Source of the DNA: Streptomyces coffeae
Lineage (GTDB): Bacteria > Actinomycetota > Actinomycetes > Streptomycetales > Streptomycetaceae
DNA: 64,000 nt
NCBI RefSeq assembly: GCF_016741875.1
Contig: NZ_JAERRF010000002.1
Coordinates: 248,001-312,000, forward strand
Direction: 5' to 3'
Shown one piece after another: positions 44,808 to 52,355 of the stretch (position 1 is its first letter; each line of letters begins with the position of its first letter). A program made the position numbers and the translations under genes. The notes beneath the pieces were generated by a model. The model was not told the DNA's origin and ran no database searches. It saw nothing but the letters and a program-made list of their open reading frames with translations.

Positions 44808-44990
44808 TTGTACTTCACCGACCGCGGTATCGAGGAGCTGGCGCAGCGACGCGGCGAGGAGGAGGTCACCTTCGAGTGGCTGGCCGATCAGCTGCGGACC
44901 TTCGTCGATCTCAACCCGGACTTCGAGGTGCCGGTGGAGCGGCTGGCGACCTGGCTGGCCCGGCTCGACGACGAGGACGACGACCTCTGA
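44808..44990 (+). CDS. Small DUF6104-type protein
   Basis: This is a 60-residue acidic protein starting from TTG 44808 with YFTDRGIEELAQRRGEEE and ending DEDDDL. It matches the small actinobacterial family I recall as DUF6104, of unknown function, which often follows sucA. GGAG lies eight bases before the start. It has its own promoter-like TATCCT about 50 bases upstream. Confidence 0.82.
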   Translation: MYFTDRGIEELAQRRGEEEVTFEWLADQLRTFVDLNPDFEVPVERLATWLARLDDEDDDL

Positions 44991-45030
44991 TCCCCGGACG
45001 GCCGCTGATCCTCAGGCGCCGTCTGATCCC

Positions 45031-45912
45031 TCAGCGGGCGGCCGGGTCCCGCAGCGCCTCGATCACACTCGCGTAGCTGTCGGAGCCATGGCCCGCTGCG
45101 CTGGTCCGTTCCATGGTCCGCTTCAGCAGTTCGGGCAGGGAGTTGTCGATCCCGCGGGCCGCGGCGGCGTGGATCAGGTGGTCGATCGCCGCGATCTGGA
45201 TGTCGACGGTGGCGTCGTCGCCCGGGTAGCGGGCGGCGTCCACCTGGGGCGCGTAGGTGGTCAGAAAACCGGCCACCGCCGTCAGCCAGCGGACCGCGAC
45301 CGGGGTGAACTCCGTGGCCGTCGTCTTCTCCGCGCCGACCAGCGCGGTGCCGTGCAGCCAGCCGGTCATGGTGGACCACATCAGGCCGAGCAGCGCGGCG
45401 TCGTAGAGGGACGCCAGGCCCGGGTCGGTGTCCAGGTGCAGGGCGTCGCCCAGGGACCTCAGTGCCGGACGGTGGGCGTCGAAGACCTCCCGCGGACCGC
45501 TGTAGAGGAACATCATCTCGGGGCTGCCCACGCCGGGCGGGGTGGTCATGATCGCCCCGTCGAGATAGTGGGCCCCGTGCGACCGGGCCCACTCGGCCAT
45601 CTCCCGGGCCTGCTCCGGGGAGCCGGAGGTGAGGTTGACCAGGGTCCGGCCCGCGAGGGAGGCGGCGACGGGGTCGAGAACGCCGCGCAGCGCCGCGTAG
45701 TCCAGGACACACGCGACAATCAGCGGGCTCGCCCCGACCGCCTCCCCGGGCGTCGCGGCACGGTGGGCGCCCCGCTCGGCCAGCGGCGCGGCCTTGTGCT
45801 CCGAGCGGTTCCACACGGTGGTCGGATGGCCCCGGTCGAGGAACGCGGCGGCCAGCGCCGAGCCCATCGATCCCAGTCCGATGACACTGACGGCCGGGTG
45901 GTCAGCTTGCAT
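45031..45912 (-). CDS. Imine-reductase-like NAD(P)-dependent oxidoreductase
   Basis: This 293-residue protein has GLGSMGSALAAAF for NADP binding and WNRS as the phosphate-binding strand. At the place of the catalytic Lys of hydroxyacid dehydrogenases it has Asp in SLYDAALLGLMW (about residue 171), as in imine reductases and reductive aminases, which reduce cyclic imines or join amines to ketones. ATG 45912 has GAGGAG. It is divergent from a GlxA-type regulator, which may control it. Confidence 0.82.
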   Translation of the reverse strand: MQADHPAVSVIGLGSMGSALAAAFLDRGHPTTVWNRSEHKAAPLAERGAHRAATPGEAVGASPLIVACVLDYAALRGVLDPVAASLAGRTLVNLTSGSPEQAREMAEWARSHGAHYLDGAIMTTPPGVGSPEMMFLYSGPREVFDAHRPALRSLGDALHLDTDPGLASLYDAALLGLMWSTMTGWLHGTALVGAEKTTATEFTPVAVRWLTAVAGFLTTYAPQVDAARYPGDDATVDIQIAAIDHLIHAAAARGIDNSLPELLKRTMERTSAAGHGSDSYASVIEALRDPAAR

Positions 45913-46020
45913 GTCACAACTCCTCATTCGTCCGCCGGGGGCGGGGGGTTGACCGGATGCTGACCAAGATCGCAGCGCATGAGGGCCGCAAACAGTGACA
46001 CCGATGACGGCGGGCACCAA

Positions 46021-46054
46021 ATTCCTGCCACCCGCTGATTCCTGCCCTACGCTG
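46021..46054. promoter_or_regulatory. Two 17-bp direct repeats at the GlxA-type promoter
   Basis: ATTCCTGCCACCCGCTG (46021-46037) and ATTCCTGCCCTACGCTG (46038-46054) agree at 14 of 17 positions. The second includes the TACGCT promoter box of the regulator gene. Direct repeats are the usual binding pattern of AraC proteins. Confidence 0.7.
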
Positions 46055-46059
46055 CGGAC

Positions 46060-47076
46060 ATGCGCGCTGGTTCCGTCGCCGTGGTGGTGACCGAGGAGAT
46101 CGGGGTCCCCTCCTGGGACCTGTACGAACTGAGCATCCCCTGCACGGTCTTCGGCAAGCCGCAGACCGATCTGGCCGACCCCTGGTACGACCTGAGGCTG
46201 TGCGGTACGGGCACGGCCGACCGCGACCGCTCCGCCACCGGCGGCGGGCTGTCGCTGCGGACCCCCTACGGGCTCGACGACCTCGCCGGCGCCGACACGG
46301 TCATCGTGCCCTCGGTGCCCGACGCCTGTGTCGAGGAGGGCGCGCCGCTGCCGCGGGAGCTGATCGCGGCCCTGTGCCGGGCCGCCGCGGCCGGCGCCCG
46401 GATGGTCTCCCTGTGCACCGGTGCCTTCGCGCTCGCCGAGGCCGGACTGCTCGACGGGCGCCGGGCCACCGCCCACTGGATGCACACCGCCCAACTCGCC
46501 GAGCGCTATCCGAAGGTGCGCGTGGACGACTCGGTGCTCTACGTGGACGAGGGGGACGTGCTGACCAGCGCCGGGCTGACCGCCGGACTCGATCTCTGTC
46601 TCCATCTGGTGCGCCGCGACCTGGGCGCGCATATCGCCAACCAGCTCGCCCGCCGGATGGTGGTGCCCGCCCACCGGCCCGGCGGCCAGGCCCAGTTCAT
46701 CGATCTGTCGGTGCCCGCCCGGGACGACGCCGGGCTGACGCCCGTACTGGACTGGGCCCGCGCGCATCTGGACCAGCCGCTGACGGTCGAGGACCTGGCG
46801 CGGCGGGCCGCGATGAGCCCGCGCACCCTCTACCGGCGGCTCCAGGCGGCCACCGGGACGACCCCGCTGCGCTGGCTGCTCGCCCAGCGTCTGGCGCGGG
46901 CGCAGAGCCTGCTGGAGTCGACGGACCTGCCGATCGAGGCGGTGGGGCGGCTCAGCGGCCTCGGTACGGCGAACAACCTCCGGCACCACTTCCTGAAGCA
47001 CACCGGGGTGTCGCCGGGCGACTACCGCCGGGCCTTCCCCGCGCGCCCGCCCCGGGCCGTCGCGGACCCGGCCTAG
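46060..47076 (+). CDS. GlxA/AraC-family transcriptional regulator with DJ-1/PfpI domain
   Basis: This 338-residue protein has an N-terminal DJ-1-like domain with the Cys in SLCTGAFALAEAGLL (about 118) and a C-terminal AraC-type double helix-turn-helix (RRAAMSPRTLYRRLQ, then VGRLSGLGTANNLRHHF). The ATG lacks a ribosome site, but TACGCT lies six bases upstream, suggesting a leaderless mRNA. It probably controls the divergent imine-reductase-like gene. Confidence 0.9.
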   Translation: MRAGSVAVVVTEEIGVPSWDLYELSIPCTVFGKPQTDLADPWYDLRLCGTGTADRDRSATGGGLSLRTPYGLDDLAGADTVIVPSVPDACVEEGAPLPRELIAALCRAAAAGARMVSLCTGAFALAEAGLLDGRRATAHWMHTAQLAERYPKVRVDDSVLYVDEGDVLTSAGLTAGLDLCLHLVRRDLGAHIANQLARRMVVPAHRPGGQAQFIDLSVPARDDAGLTPVLDWARAHLDQPLTVEDLARRAAMSPRTLYRRLQAATGTTPLRWLLAQRLARAQSLLESTDLPIEAVGRLSGLGTANNLRHHFLKHTGVSPGDYRRAFPARPPRAVADPA

Positions 47077-47103
47077 GGTCCGCCTTCGGGCGCTGGCCGC
47101 ACC

Positions 47104-47760
47104 TCAGGTGCGGTACGCGCGGACAAACAGGTCGGCGGCCTTCTCACAGATGGAGGCGGCGATCTCGGCGGCGAGCGGGCGGGTGCCGTACATGGACTGA
47201 TAGAGGCCCTGTTGCACCAGCAGGGCCACGAACTGCTGGGCGGCCGAGGCCGGATCGGGGACGCTCAGCTCACCGCTGACGGTGCGCCGGTCCAGCATCC
47301 CGGTGAGCCAGACCACCAGTCGCTGGGGCTCGCCGTCGGAGCACGCGGTCCGCAGCGAGGGATGGCGGGCGACCTCGGCGATGACCAGACGGCGCAGCGC
47401 GGAGGCCCGTTCGTCGAGCAGGACCTCGAGCACCCGGTGGCCGAAGGCGATGAGCACGGCGCGGGCGTCGCCGTCGAACTGCTCGGGGGCGTACGGCGCA
47501 CCGTCGGCGAACGCGGCGGCCACCCGCTCCCGCTCCCCCTCCACGGCGGCGATGAACAGCCGTTCCTTGTCGCCGAAGTGGTTGTAGACGGTCTGCTTGG
47601 AGACCCCGGCCTCGTCCGCGATGACGTCCACACCGGCCCGGGTGTACCCCTCGCGCAGGAAGACGGCCACCGCCGCCTCCAGGATCGCCTGGCGCTTGGC
47701 GGGCTGAGGGCCCATCGGGCGGCCCGCGCCGGTACGCCGGGGACCGTTGTCCGTCCGCAA
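47104..47760 (-). CDS. TetR-family regulator
   Basis: This 218-residue protein has the HTH region AILEAAVAVFLREGYTRAG and DEAGVSKQTVYNHFGDKERL, followed by a C-terminal domain of the TetR_C type. TTG 47760 was selected for its strong AAGGAGG site. A palindrome at 47831-47850 lies about 70 bases upstream and is probably its own operator. No target gene is adjacent. Confidence 0.88.
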   Translation of the reverse strand: MRTDNGPRRTGAGRPMGPQPAKRQAILEAAVAVFLREGYTRAGVDVIADEAGVSKQTVYNHFGDKERLFIAAVEGERERVAAAFADGAPYAPEQFDGDARAVLIAFGHRVLEVLLDERASALRRLVIAEVARHPSLRTACSDGEPQRLVVWLTGMLDRRTVSGELSVPDPASAAQQFVALLVQQGLYQSMYGTRPLAAEIAASICEKAADLFVRAYRT

Positions 47761-47830
47761 CGGCCCAACCTCCTTGCTGGGCAACGCCCTTGCTCCCGAT
47801 GGACCTGTGAGTCTACCCTTTCTTCGTCGC

Positions 47831-47850
47831 ACTGGACTAGTCCGTCCAGT
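47831..47850. promoter_or_regulatory. TetR operator
   Basis: ACTGGAC (47831-47837) and GTCCAGT (47844-47850) pair perfectly over TAGTCC. The inner GGACTAGTCC is itself a palindrome. Confidence 0.65.
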
Positions 47851-48140
47851 CCAATAAATGCCGCACCGCGTGAGGCGGGGAGCGGCTGTCGCGACGGACG
47901 AACACGGAGGTCGTCACCCCGGTGTGGCGCCTCCTCGGACGGTCCTCCGGGCCGCCCGCACCCGGGTGGGGGACGGGTGCGTGCGGCCCGGACTCAGCTC
48001 TCCGCCCGGACTCGCGAACTCCTGTCCCTCCACGGCGGCGCCGTACATCAAGGGAGGGCTTGACTCCCACGGGCCACGATATATCGTGTCTAGTGAAGAC
48101 ACGATATGTTGCGTCGTGGAACCAGCAGGGGAGGCCGGGG
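47851..48140. promoter_or_regulatory. Intergenic region between TetR and DUF4097-PadR operon
   Basis: No gene was found. The right end holds the PadR-type dyads at 48075-48107 before the DUF4097 start. Confidence 0.4.
48075..48107. promoter_or_regulatory. PadR-type operator, overlapping dyads
   Basis: CACGATATATCGTG (48075-48088) is a perfect 14-base palindrome, and ATATCGTGTC (48081-48090) pairs perfectly with GACACGATAT (48098-48107). It lies 34 bases before the DUF4097 start in the operon that encodes a PadR regulator. Confidence 0.78.
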
Positions 48141-48995
48141 ATGTCAGCCCGATCAGAGTGGTCGATCAGCGAACCAGAGAAGCTCACCTTCGACGGACCC
48201 GTCTCCGCCCTCAACGTCCGGGTCGTGGGCGGCACGGTCAATGTCGTGGGCACCGACAGCGGCCCCGCCCGGCTGGAGCTCTCCGCCCTCGACGGACCGC
48301 CACTGACGGTCACCCTCGAGGACGGCACCCTGACCGTCGCCTATGACGACCTCCCCTGGAAGGGCCTGCTCAAATGGCTCGACCGCAAGGGCTGGAACCG
48401 CAGCGTCCATCTCACCCTCACCGTGCCCACCGCCACCGATGTCTCGATCGGCGTCATCGGCGCCGCCGCCGTCGCCTCCGGGCTGGCCGGCCGCGCCGAT
48501 CTGCGCGGGGTCTCCGGTGACTTCACCCTGGTCGGGCTGACCGGCCCGGTGCGCGCCGACACCGTCTCCGGGCGGGTCGAGACCCAGGCCGTCACCGGCA
48601 ACCTGCGCTTCAACTCCGTCTCCGGCGACCTCACCGTCGTCGAGGGCTCGGGACCGTGCGTACGGGCCGAGTCGGTCAGCGGTAATGTGGTGCTCGACCT
48701 CGCCCCCACGACCGAGAGCGCGCGCATCAGTCTCAACACCGTCTCCGGCGAAATCGCGATCCGACTGCCACACCCGGCCGACGCCGAGGTCGAGGCCAGC
48801 ACCGCGAGCGGCGCCGTCTCCTGCGCCTTCGAGGATCTGCGGGTCACCGGACAGTGGGGCGCCAAGCGGATCAACGGCACGCTCGGCACCGGCAGCGGCC
48901 GTCTCAGCGCCACCACCCTCTCCGGTGCCATCGCGCTGCTGCGCCGTCCGCGGACCGAGGACACCACCGACGGATCCCAGGGAAAGGTCCTCTGA
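48141..48995 (+). CDS. DUF4097-family beta-helix protein
   Basis: This 284-residue protein has short repeating beta units (SGDFTLVGL, SGRVETQAV, SGDLTVVEG, SGNVVLDLA, SGEIAIRLP) typical of DUF4097 adhesin-like proteins. No signal peptide or membrane segment is visible, so it is probably cytoplasmic. The family often occurs with PadR regulators, and its function is unknown. The stop shares a base with the start of the PadR gene (TGATG). Confidence 0.87.
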   Translation: MSARSEWSISEPEKLTFDGPVSALNVRVVGGTVNVVGTDSGPARLELSALDGPPLTVTLEDGTLTVAYDDLPWKGLLKWLDRKGWNRSVHLTLTVPTATDVSIGVIGAAAVASGLAGRADLRGVSGDFTLVGLTGPVRADTVSGRVETQAVTGNLRFNSVSGDLTVVEGSGPCVRAESVSGNVVLDLAPTTESARISLNTVSGEIAIRLPHPADAEVEASTASGAVSCAFEDLRVTGQWGAKRINGTLGTGSGRLSATTLSGAIALLRRPRTEDTTDGSQGKVL

Positions 48996-50068
48996 TGCCT
49001 CCCGTATTCGCCCACGGCAGGCTGCGTCTGTATCTGCTGAAGCTGCTCGACGAGGCGCCGCGCCACGGCTATGAGGTCATCCGGCTGCTGGAAGAGCGGT
49101 TCCAGGGGCTGTACGCGCCCTCCGCCGGAACCGTCTATCCGCGGCTGGCCAAGCTGGAGGCCGAGGGTCTTGTCACCCACACCAGCGAGGGCGGGCGCAA
49201 GGTCTACTCCATCACCGAGGCCGGACGCGCCGAGCTGGCCGACCGCGGCGGTGAACTGGCCGATCTGGAACTGGAGATCCGGGAGTCGGTCGCCGAACTG
49301 GCCGCCGAGATCCGGGAGGACGTCCGCGGTTCGGCCAGCGATCTGCGGCGTGAGATGCGGGAGGCGGCCAAGCGGACCCGCACCTCCGGCAGTGCCGGTG
49401 GCGCCAAGGCCGGACCCGGTTCGTGGGAGGGCGCCTGGGGCGACAAGGATGCCTGGCAGCAGGCGAAGGAGGAGATGCGGCGCGCCAAGGAGGAGTGGAA
49501 GGAGCAGGCGCGCCGGGCGAAGGAGGAGAGCAAGCGGGCCCGGCAGGACGCGCAGCGCGCCCGTCAGCAGGCCCAGGACGCCCAGGAGTTCGCGCACGAG
49601 GAGGTCCAGCGGATGGCCCGGCGCGTACAGGAGCGTACCCAGGAGTACGTCCGGACCGGCGACTGGCAGCGGGCGGTACGCGAGGGGCTGGCCGAGGTCT
49701 CGCGCGGGATGAGCCGTCTCTCCCGGCAGGACCGGCCGTCGCGGGAGACGGGCGTCCCGGATGGCAGGGACCGGGCGGACGGCGGCGCCGCGAACGGCGG
49801 CCGTACAACGGACACGACGCCCGGCGCGGCCACGGACACGGCGCCCGGCGCGGCCGAGGCGGACCAGCCCGCGTGGGCCCGGGACTTCGTCCCCTCCGGC
49901 GACCCGGCCCGCGACCTGGACCGGCTGCTCGACCGGTTCCGTGACGACATCCGTGACACCGCCCGTGACCACGGGGTGACATCGCACCAACTGGCCGACG
50001 CGCACCGCCGCCTGGCGGACACGGCGGCGCGGATCACCGGACTGCTGCGCGGCGGGACGGAGGAGTAG
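48995..50068 (+). CDS. PadR-family regulator with long coiled-coil
   Basis: This 357-residue protein has an N-terminal PadR winged helix (LRLYLLKLLDEAPRHGYEV, then TVYPRLAKLEAEGLV) and a very long charged middle segment (about 160-225, alternating A, E, K and R) predicted as coiled coil. This is about twice the normal PadR length. It is translated in coupled fashion with DUF4097. It probably represses the operon via the dyads at 48075-48107. Confidence 0.87.
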   Translation: MPPVFAHGRLRLYLLKLLDEAPRHGYEVIRLLEERFQGLYAPSAGTVYPRLAKLEAEGLVTHTSEGGRKVYSITEAGRAELADRGGELADLELEIRESVAELAAEIREDVRGSASDLRREMREAAKRTRTSGSAGGAKAGPGSWEGAWGDKDAWQQAKEEMRRAKEEWKEQARRAKEESKRARQDAQRARQQAQDAQEFAHEEVQRMARRVQERTQEYVRTGDWQRAVREGLAEVSRGMSRLSRQDRPSRETGVPDGRDRADGGAANGGRTTDTTPGAATDTAPGAAEADQPAWARDFVPSGDPARDLDRLLDRFRDDIRDTARDHGVTSHQLADAHRRLADTAARITGLLRGGTEE

Positions 50069-50135
50069 GCTCCGAGCCTCCCCCTTCGGCGCCCGATGCG
50101 CCACTCCCCTGTTCCTGACCTCGAGAGGTGGTCCA

Positions 50136-51017
50136 GTGACGGAGCATCAGGCACTTGCCCGCCGCATGTGGCATCAGTTGGAACCGATCCACGCGAGCCT
50201 CTACTTCGCCCCGCGCGCGTTCGAGGAAGCCGCGGCCCTCGGCTATGACACCCAGTCCCGCTGGCCCAGCTATTTCGCCTGGCGGACGGCCCCGCTGGGC
50301 CATGCCGGCCCGGCCCTCGTCAGCGCCACGTACTACAGCTTCAGCCCCGCGACGATCGCCGAGTACGTCCCGGCGATCTGGTCGACGGCCACCCCGGCCG
50401 AGGTCCTGGCAGCCCGGTTGCGGGCCGTCGACCGGACGTTCCGCGAGCTGCTTGGTGACCGGATCGGCGGCGAGGGCATCGCCGAGGCCGCGGCGCTGGC
50501 CACCGAGGCGGCCGAGCACGCGACCCTCGCCGCCCGCCCGCTGGCCGCGGCCAACCGCGACCTCGGCTGGTCCGAGGAACCGCATCTCGCGCTCTGGCAG
50601 GCCACCACCGTGCTGCGCGAGCACCGCGGGGACGGCCATCTGGCCGCGCTGCTCACCGCCGGACTCGACCCGTGCGAGGCCCTGGTCTCCTTCGCGGCGA
50701 TCGACGCGGCGCCCAAGTCCCACTTCGCGAGCCGGGGCTGGACCGACGAGGAATGGGAGGCCGCCCGCGACCGACTGGCCGGACGCGGCTGGCTCGACGC
50801 GGAGGGCAAGGCCACCGCCCGTGGCCAGGAGGGCCGGGACGCGGTGGAGCGGCTGACCGACGAGCTGGCGGCCGAGCCCTGGCGAGTGCTCGGCCCCGAA
50901 CGTGCCGCGCGGCTCGCGGAGCTGACGGGTCCGCTGCTGGGCGGGGTGTTCGCGTCGGGCATGCTGCCCGCGCAGAGCACGCTCGGCATCGCCACCGTGC
51001 AGGTGGCGTACCCCTGA
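50136..51017 (+). CDS. SalK/SCO6745-like helical protein
   Basis: This 293-residue helical protein resembles the actinobacterial SalK-like family (MWHQLEPIHASLYFAP, then LVSATYYSFSP). It has a C-terminal winged-helix-like portion (TDEEWEAARDRLAGRGWLDAEG). The role is not known. GTG 50136 has GAGAGGTGG upstream. Confidence 0.75.
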   Translation: MTEHQALARRMWHQLEPIHASLYFAPRAFEEAAALGYDTQSRWPSYFAWRTAPLGHAGPALVSATYYSFSPATIAEYVPAIWSTATPAEVLAARLRAVDRTFRELLGDRIGGEGIAEAAALATEAAEHATLAARPLAAANRDLGWSEEPHLALWQATTVLREHRGDGHLAALLTAGLDPCEALVSFAAIDAAPKSHFASRGWTDEEWEAARDRLAGRGWLDAEGKATARGQEGRDAVERLTDELAAEPWRVLGPERAARLAELTGPLLGGVFASGMLPAQSTLGIATVQVAYP

Positions 51018-51034
51018 CGCCCGCTGAACGGCCT

Positions 51035-51065
51035 TGACTTCATGTGCGGTTGAAGTCTGAGGATC
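51035..51065 (+). promoter_or_regulatory. MerR/SoxR-type promoter with 19-bp spacer
   Basis: TTGACT (51035-51040) and GAGGAT (51060-51065) are 19 bases apart. The spacer is spanned by a dyad GACTTCA (51037-51043) and TGAAGTC (51052-51058). The layout TTGACYTCA-N7-TTGARGT is that of SoxR boxes. It drives the monooxygenase gene. Confidence 0.7.
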
Positions 51066-51137
51066 GTGAGCGACGGGGCGCGCGGCGACCGGCGCCCCGC
51101 CGCTCACCGATTCCTTCTCCAGCCCGAGGTGACCGCC

Positions 51138-51887
51138 ATGACCAGTCCGTCCCCCTCGCTCCCGGCCGGCCCGCTGCCCGATCTCGCGCGGCCCGAGGTG
51201 GGCGCCGCGCTGTTCAGCACCTGGAGCGCGGGCACGCCCGAACGACAGCGGGCCACTGTGGAGGCCATCGCCGCCACCTGGGACTCCCGGCCGTGGCCGG
51301 CGCCGGATCTGCTCTCGTACAACGTCTACACGGGCACCGACGGCGACACCCTGATGCACCACTCCCAGTGGACCGGTGAGGAGGCGTACCACGCCTTCGT
51401 CCAAGAGCACCGCGCGGAACGGGTCGCGGACATCGACAGCGCCGTCCCGGACATCAAGCGGCTCGGCGTCGGCACCTTCCGCCGCTACCGCGGCTTCTCG
51501 GGGATCCCCGAGGGGACGACACCCGCTCCCGGGCTCATCGTTGTCATCGATGTCGACTTCGACGCGCCCGACCCCGCACTGCGGCGGAACTGGATCGACA
51601 CGGTCATCGAAACCCTCCACGCCGTGCCCCTCCCCGGTCTGATCTCGGCCGACTTCCATCTGAACGTCGACGGCCGGGCCCATCTGGGCAGCGACCGCGC
51701 CCGGGTGCTGAACTACGCGCAGTGGACCGACGAGAAGGCGTACGAGGCGGCCATCCTCGACGACGGGCGGCCGGGCGGCCCCGCCGCCGCGGACCGGCTG
51801 CGCAACCTCCCCGGCTTCGCGGGATCGGAGAGCAGGCGCTACCACTTCGCCCGCGGCTTCACCCCCGGGACGGTGGGGCGGCAGTAG
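51138..51887 (+). CDS. Antibiotic biosynthesis monooxygenase-type protein, two ABM domains
   Basis: This 249-residue protein has two repeats of the ABM ferredoxin-like fold (LLSYNVYTGTDGDTLMHHS with QWTGEEAYHAFV; RVLNYAQWTDEKAYEAAI). ABM proteins oxidise aromatic polyketides or quinols without cofactor. The ATG at 51138 has GAGGTGACC. A SoxR-like promoter lies upstream, so it may be induced by redox-active compounds, as for SoxR-controlled monooxygenases in Streptomyces. This link is an inference. Confidence 0.85.
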   Translation: MTSPSPSLPAGPLPDLARPEVGAALFSTWSAGTPERQRATVEAIAATWDSRPWPAPDLLSYNVYTGTDGDTLMHHSQWTGEEAYHAFVQEHRAERVADIDSAVPDIKRLGVGTFRRYRGFSGIPEGTTPAPGLIVVIDVDFDAPDPALRRNWIDTVIETLHAVPLPGLISADFHLNVDGRAHLGSDRARVLNYAQWTDEKAYEAAILDDGRPGGPAAADRLRNLPGFAGSESRRYHFARGFTPGTVGRQ

Positions 51888-51896
51888 CCTCACCGC

Positions 51897-52355
51897 ATGC
51901 GACTGGAGATCGCCGAGGCGCGACGGCGCTTCGCCCGCGCCCGGGTGCTGCGGCTGGCCACCACCGACGGGGACGGCCGGCCGCATCTGGTCCCCGCCAC
52001 CTTCGCGCTGGACGCGGACACCGTGGTGATGGCCGTGGACCACAAGCCCAAGCGCCACCAGGACCTGCGGCGGCTGCGCAACATCCGCGCCAACCCGGCG
52101 GTGTCACTGCTGGTGGACCACTACGACGAGGACTGGCGGCGGCTGTGGTGGGTCCGGGCCGACGGCCGCGCCCGGATCCTCCCCGACGCGTCCGCCGACG
52201 GCCATACGGCGGCAGTGGAACGGCTGGTCGCGAAGTATCCCCAGTACACCGGGCGGGCGCCGCGCGGACCGGTGACCGAGGTCGCGGTGGTGCGCTGGAC
52301 GGGCTGGGCGTACAGCGGTGATCCCGGCCGCGGACCGGACTCCTCCGAGGGCTGA
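51897..52355 (+). CDS. PPOX-class F420-dependent enzyme
   Basis: This 152-residue split-barrel protein starts MRLEIAEARRRFARARVLRLATT and contains HLVPATFALD, KRHQDLRRLRNIRANP and WWVRADGRARIL, as in FMN/F420-dependent pyridoxamine oxidase-like reductases. It lies nine bases downstream of the monooxygenase. TAGCCT lies six bases before the ATG, suggesting a leaderless transcript, but read-through from the preceding gene is also likely. Confidence 0.87.
   Translation: MRLEIAEARRRFARARVLRLATTDGDGRPHLVPATFALDADTVVMAVDHKPKRHQDLRRLRNIRANPAVSLLVDHYDEDWRRLWWVRADGRARILPDASADGHTAAVERLVAKYPQYTGRAPRGPVTEVAVVRWTGWAYSGDPGRGPDSSEG

Noticed and set aside
45031..47001. Fusion of the imine-reductase-like gene with upstream sequence to a 656-residue protein
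   Set aside because: The extra N-terminal part is the antisense of the GlxA regulator gene, and a good ribosome site marks the start at 45912.
47096..47113. CCGCACCT/AGGTGCGG as terminator between GlxA regulator and TetR genes
   Set aside because: The one-base loop cannot form a usable RNA hairpin; at most it is a DNA palindrome at the TetR stop codon.
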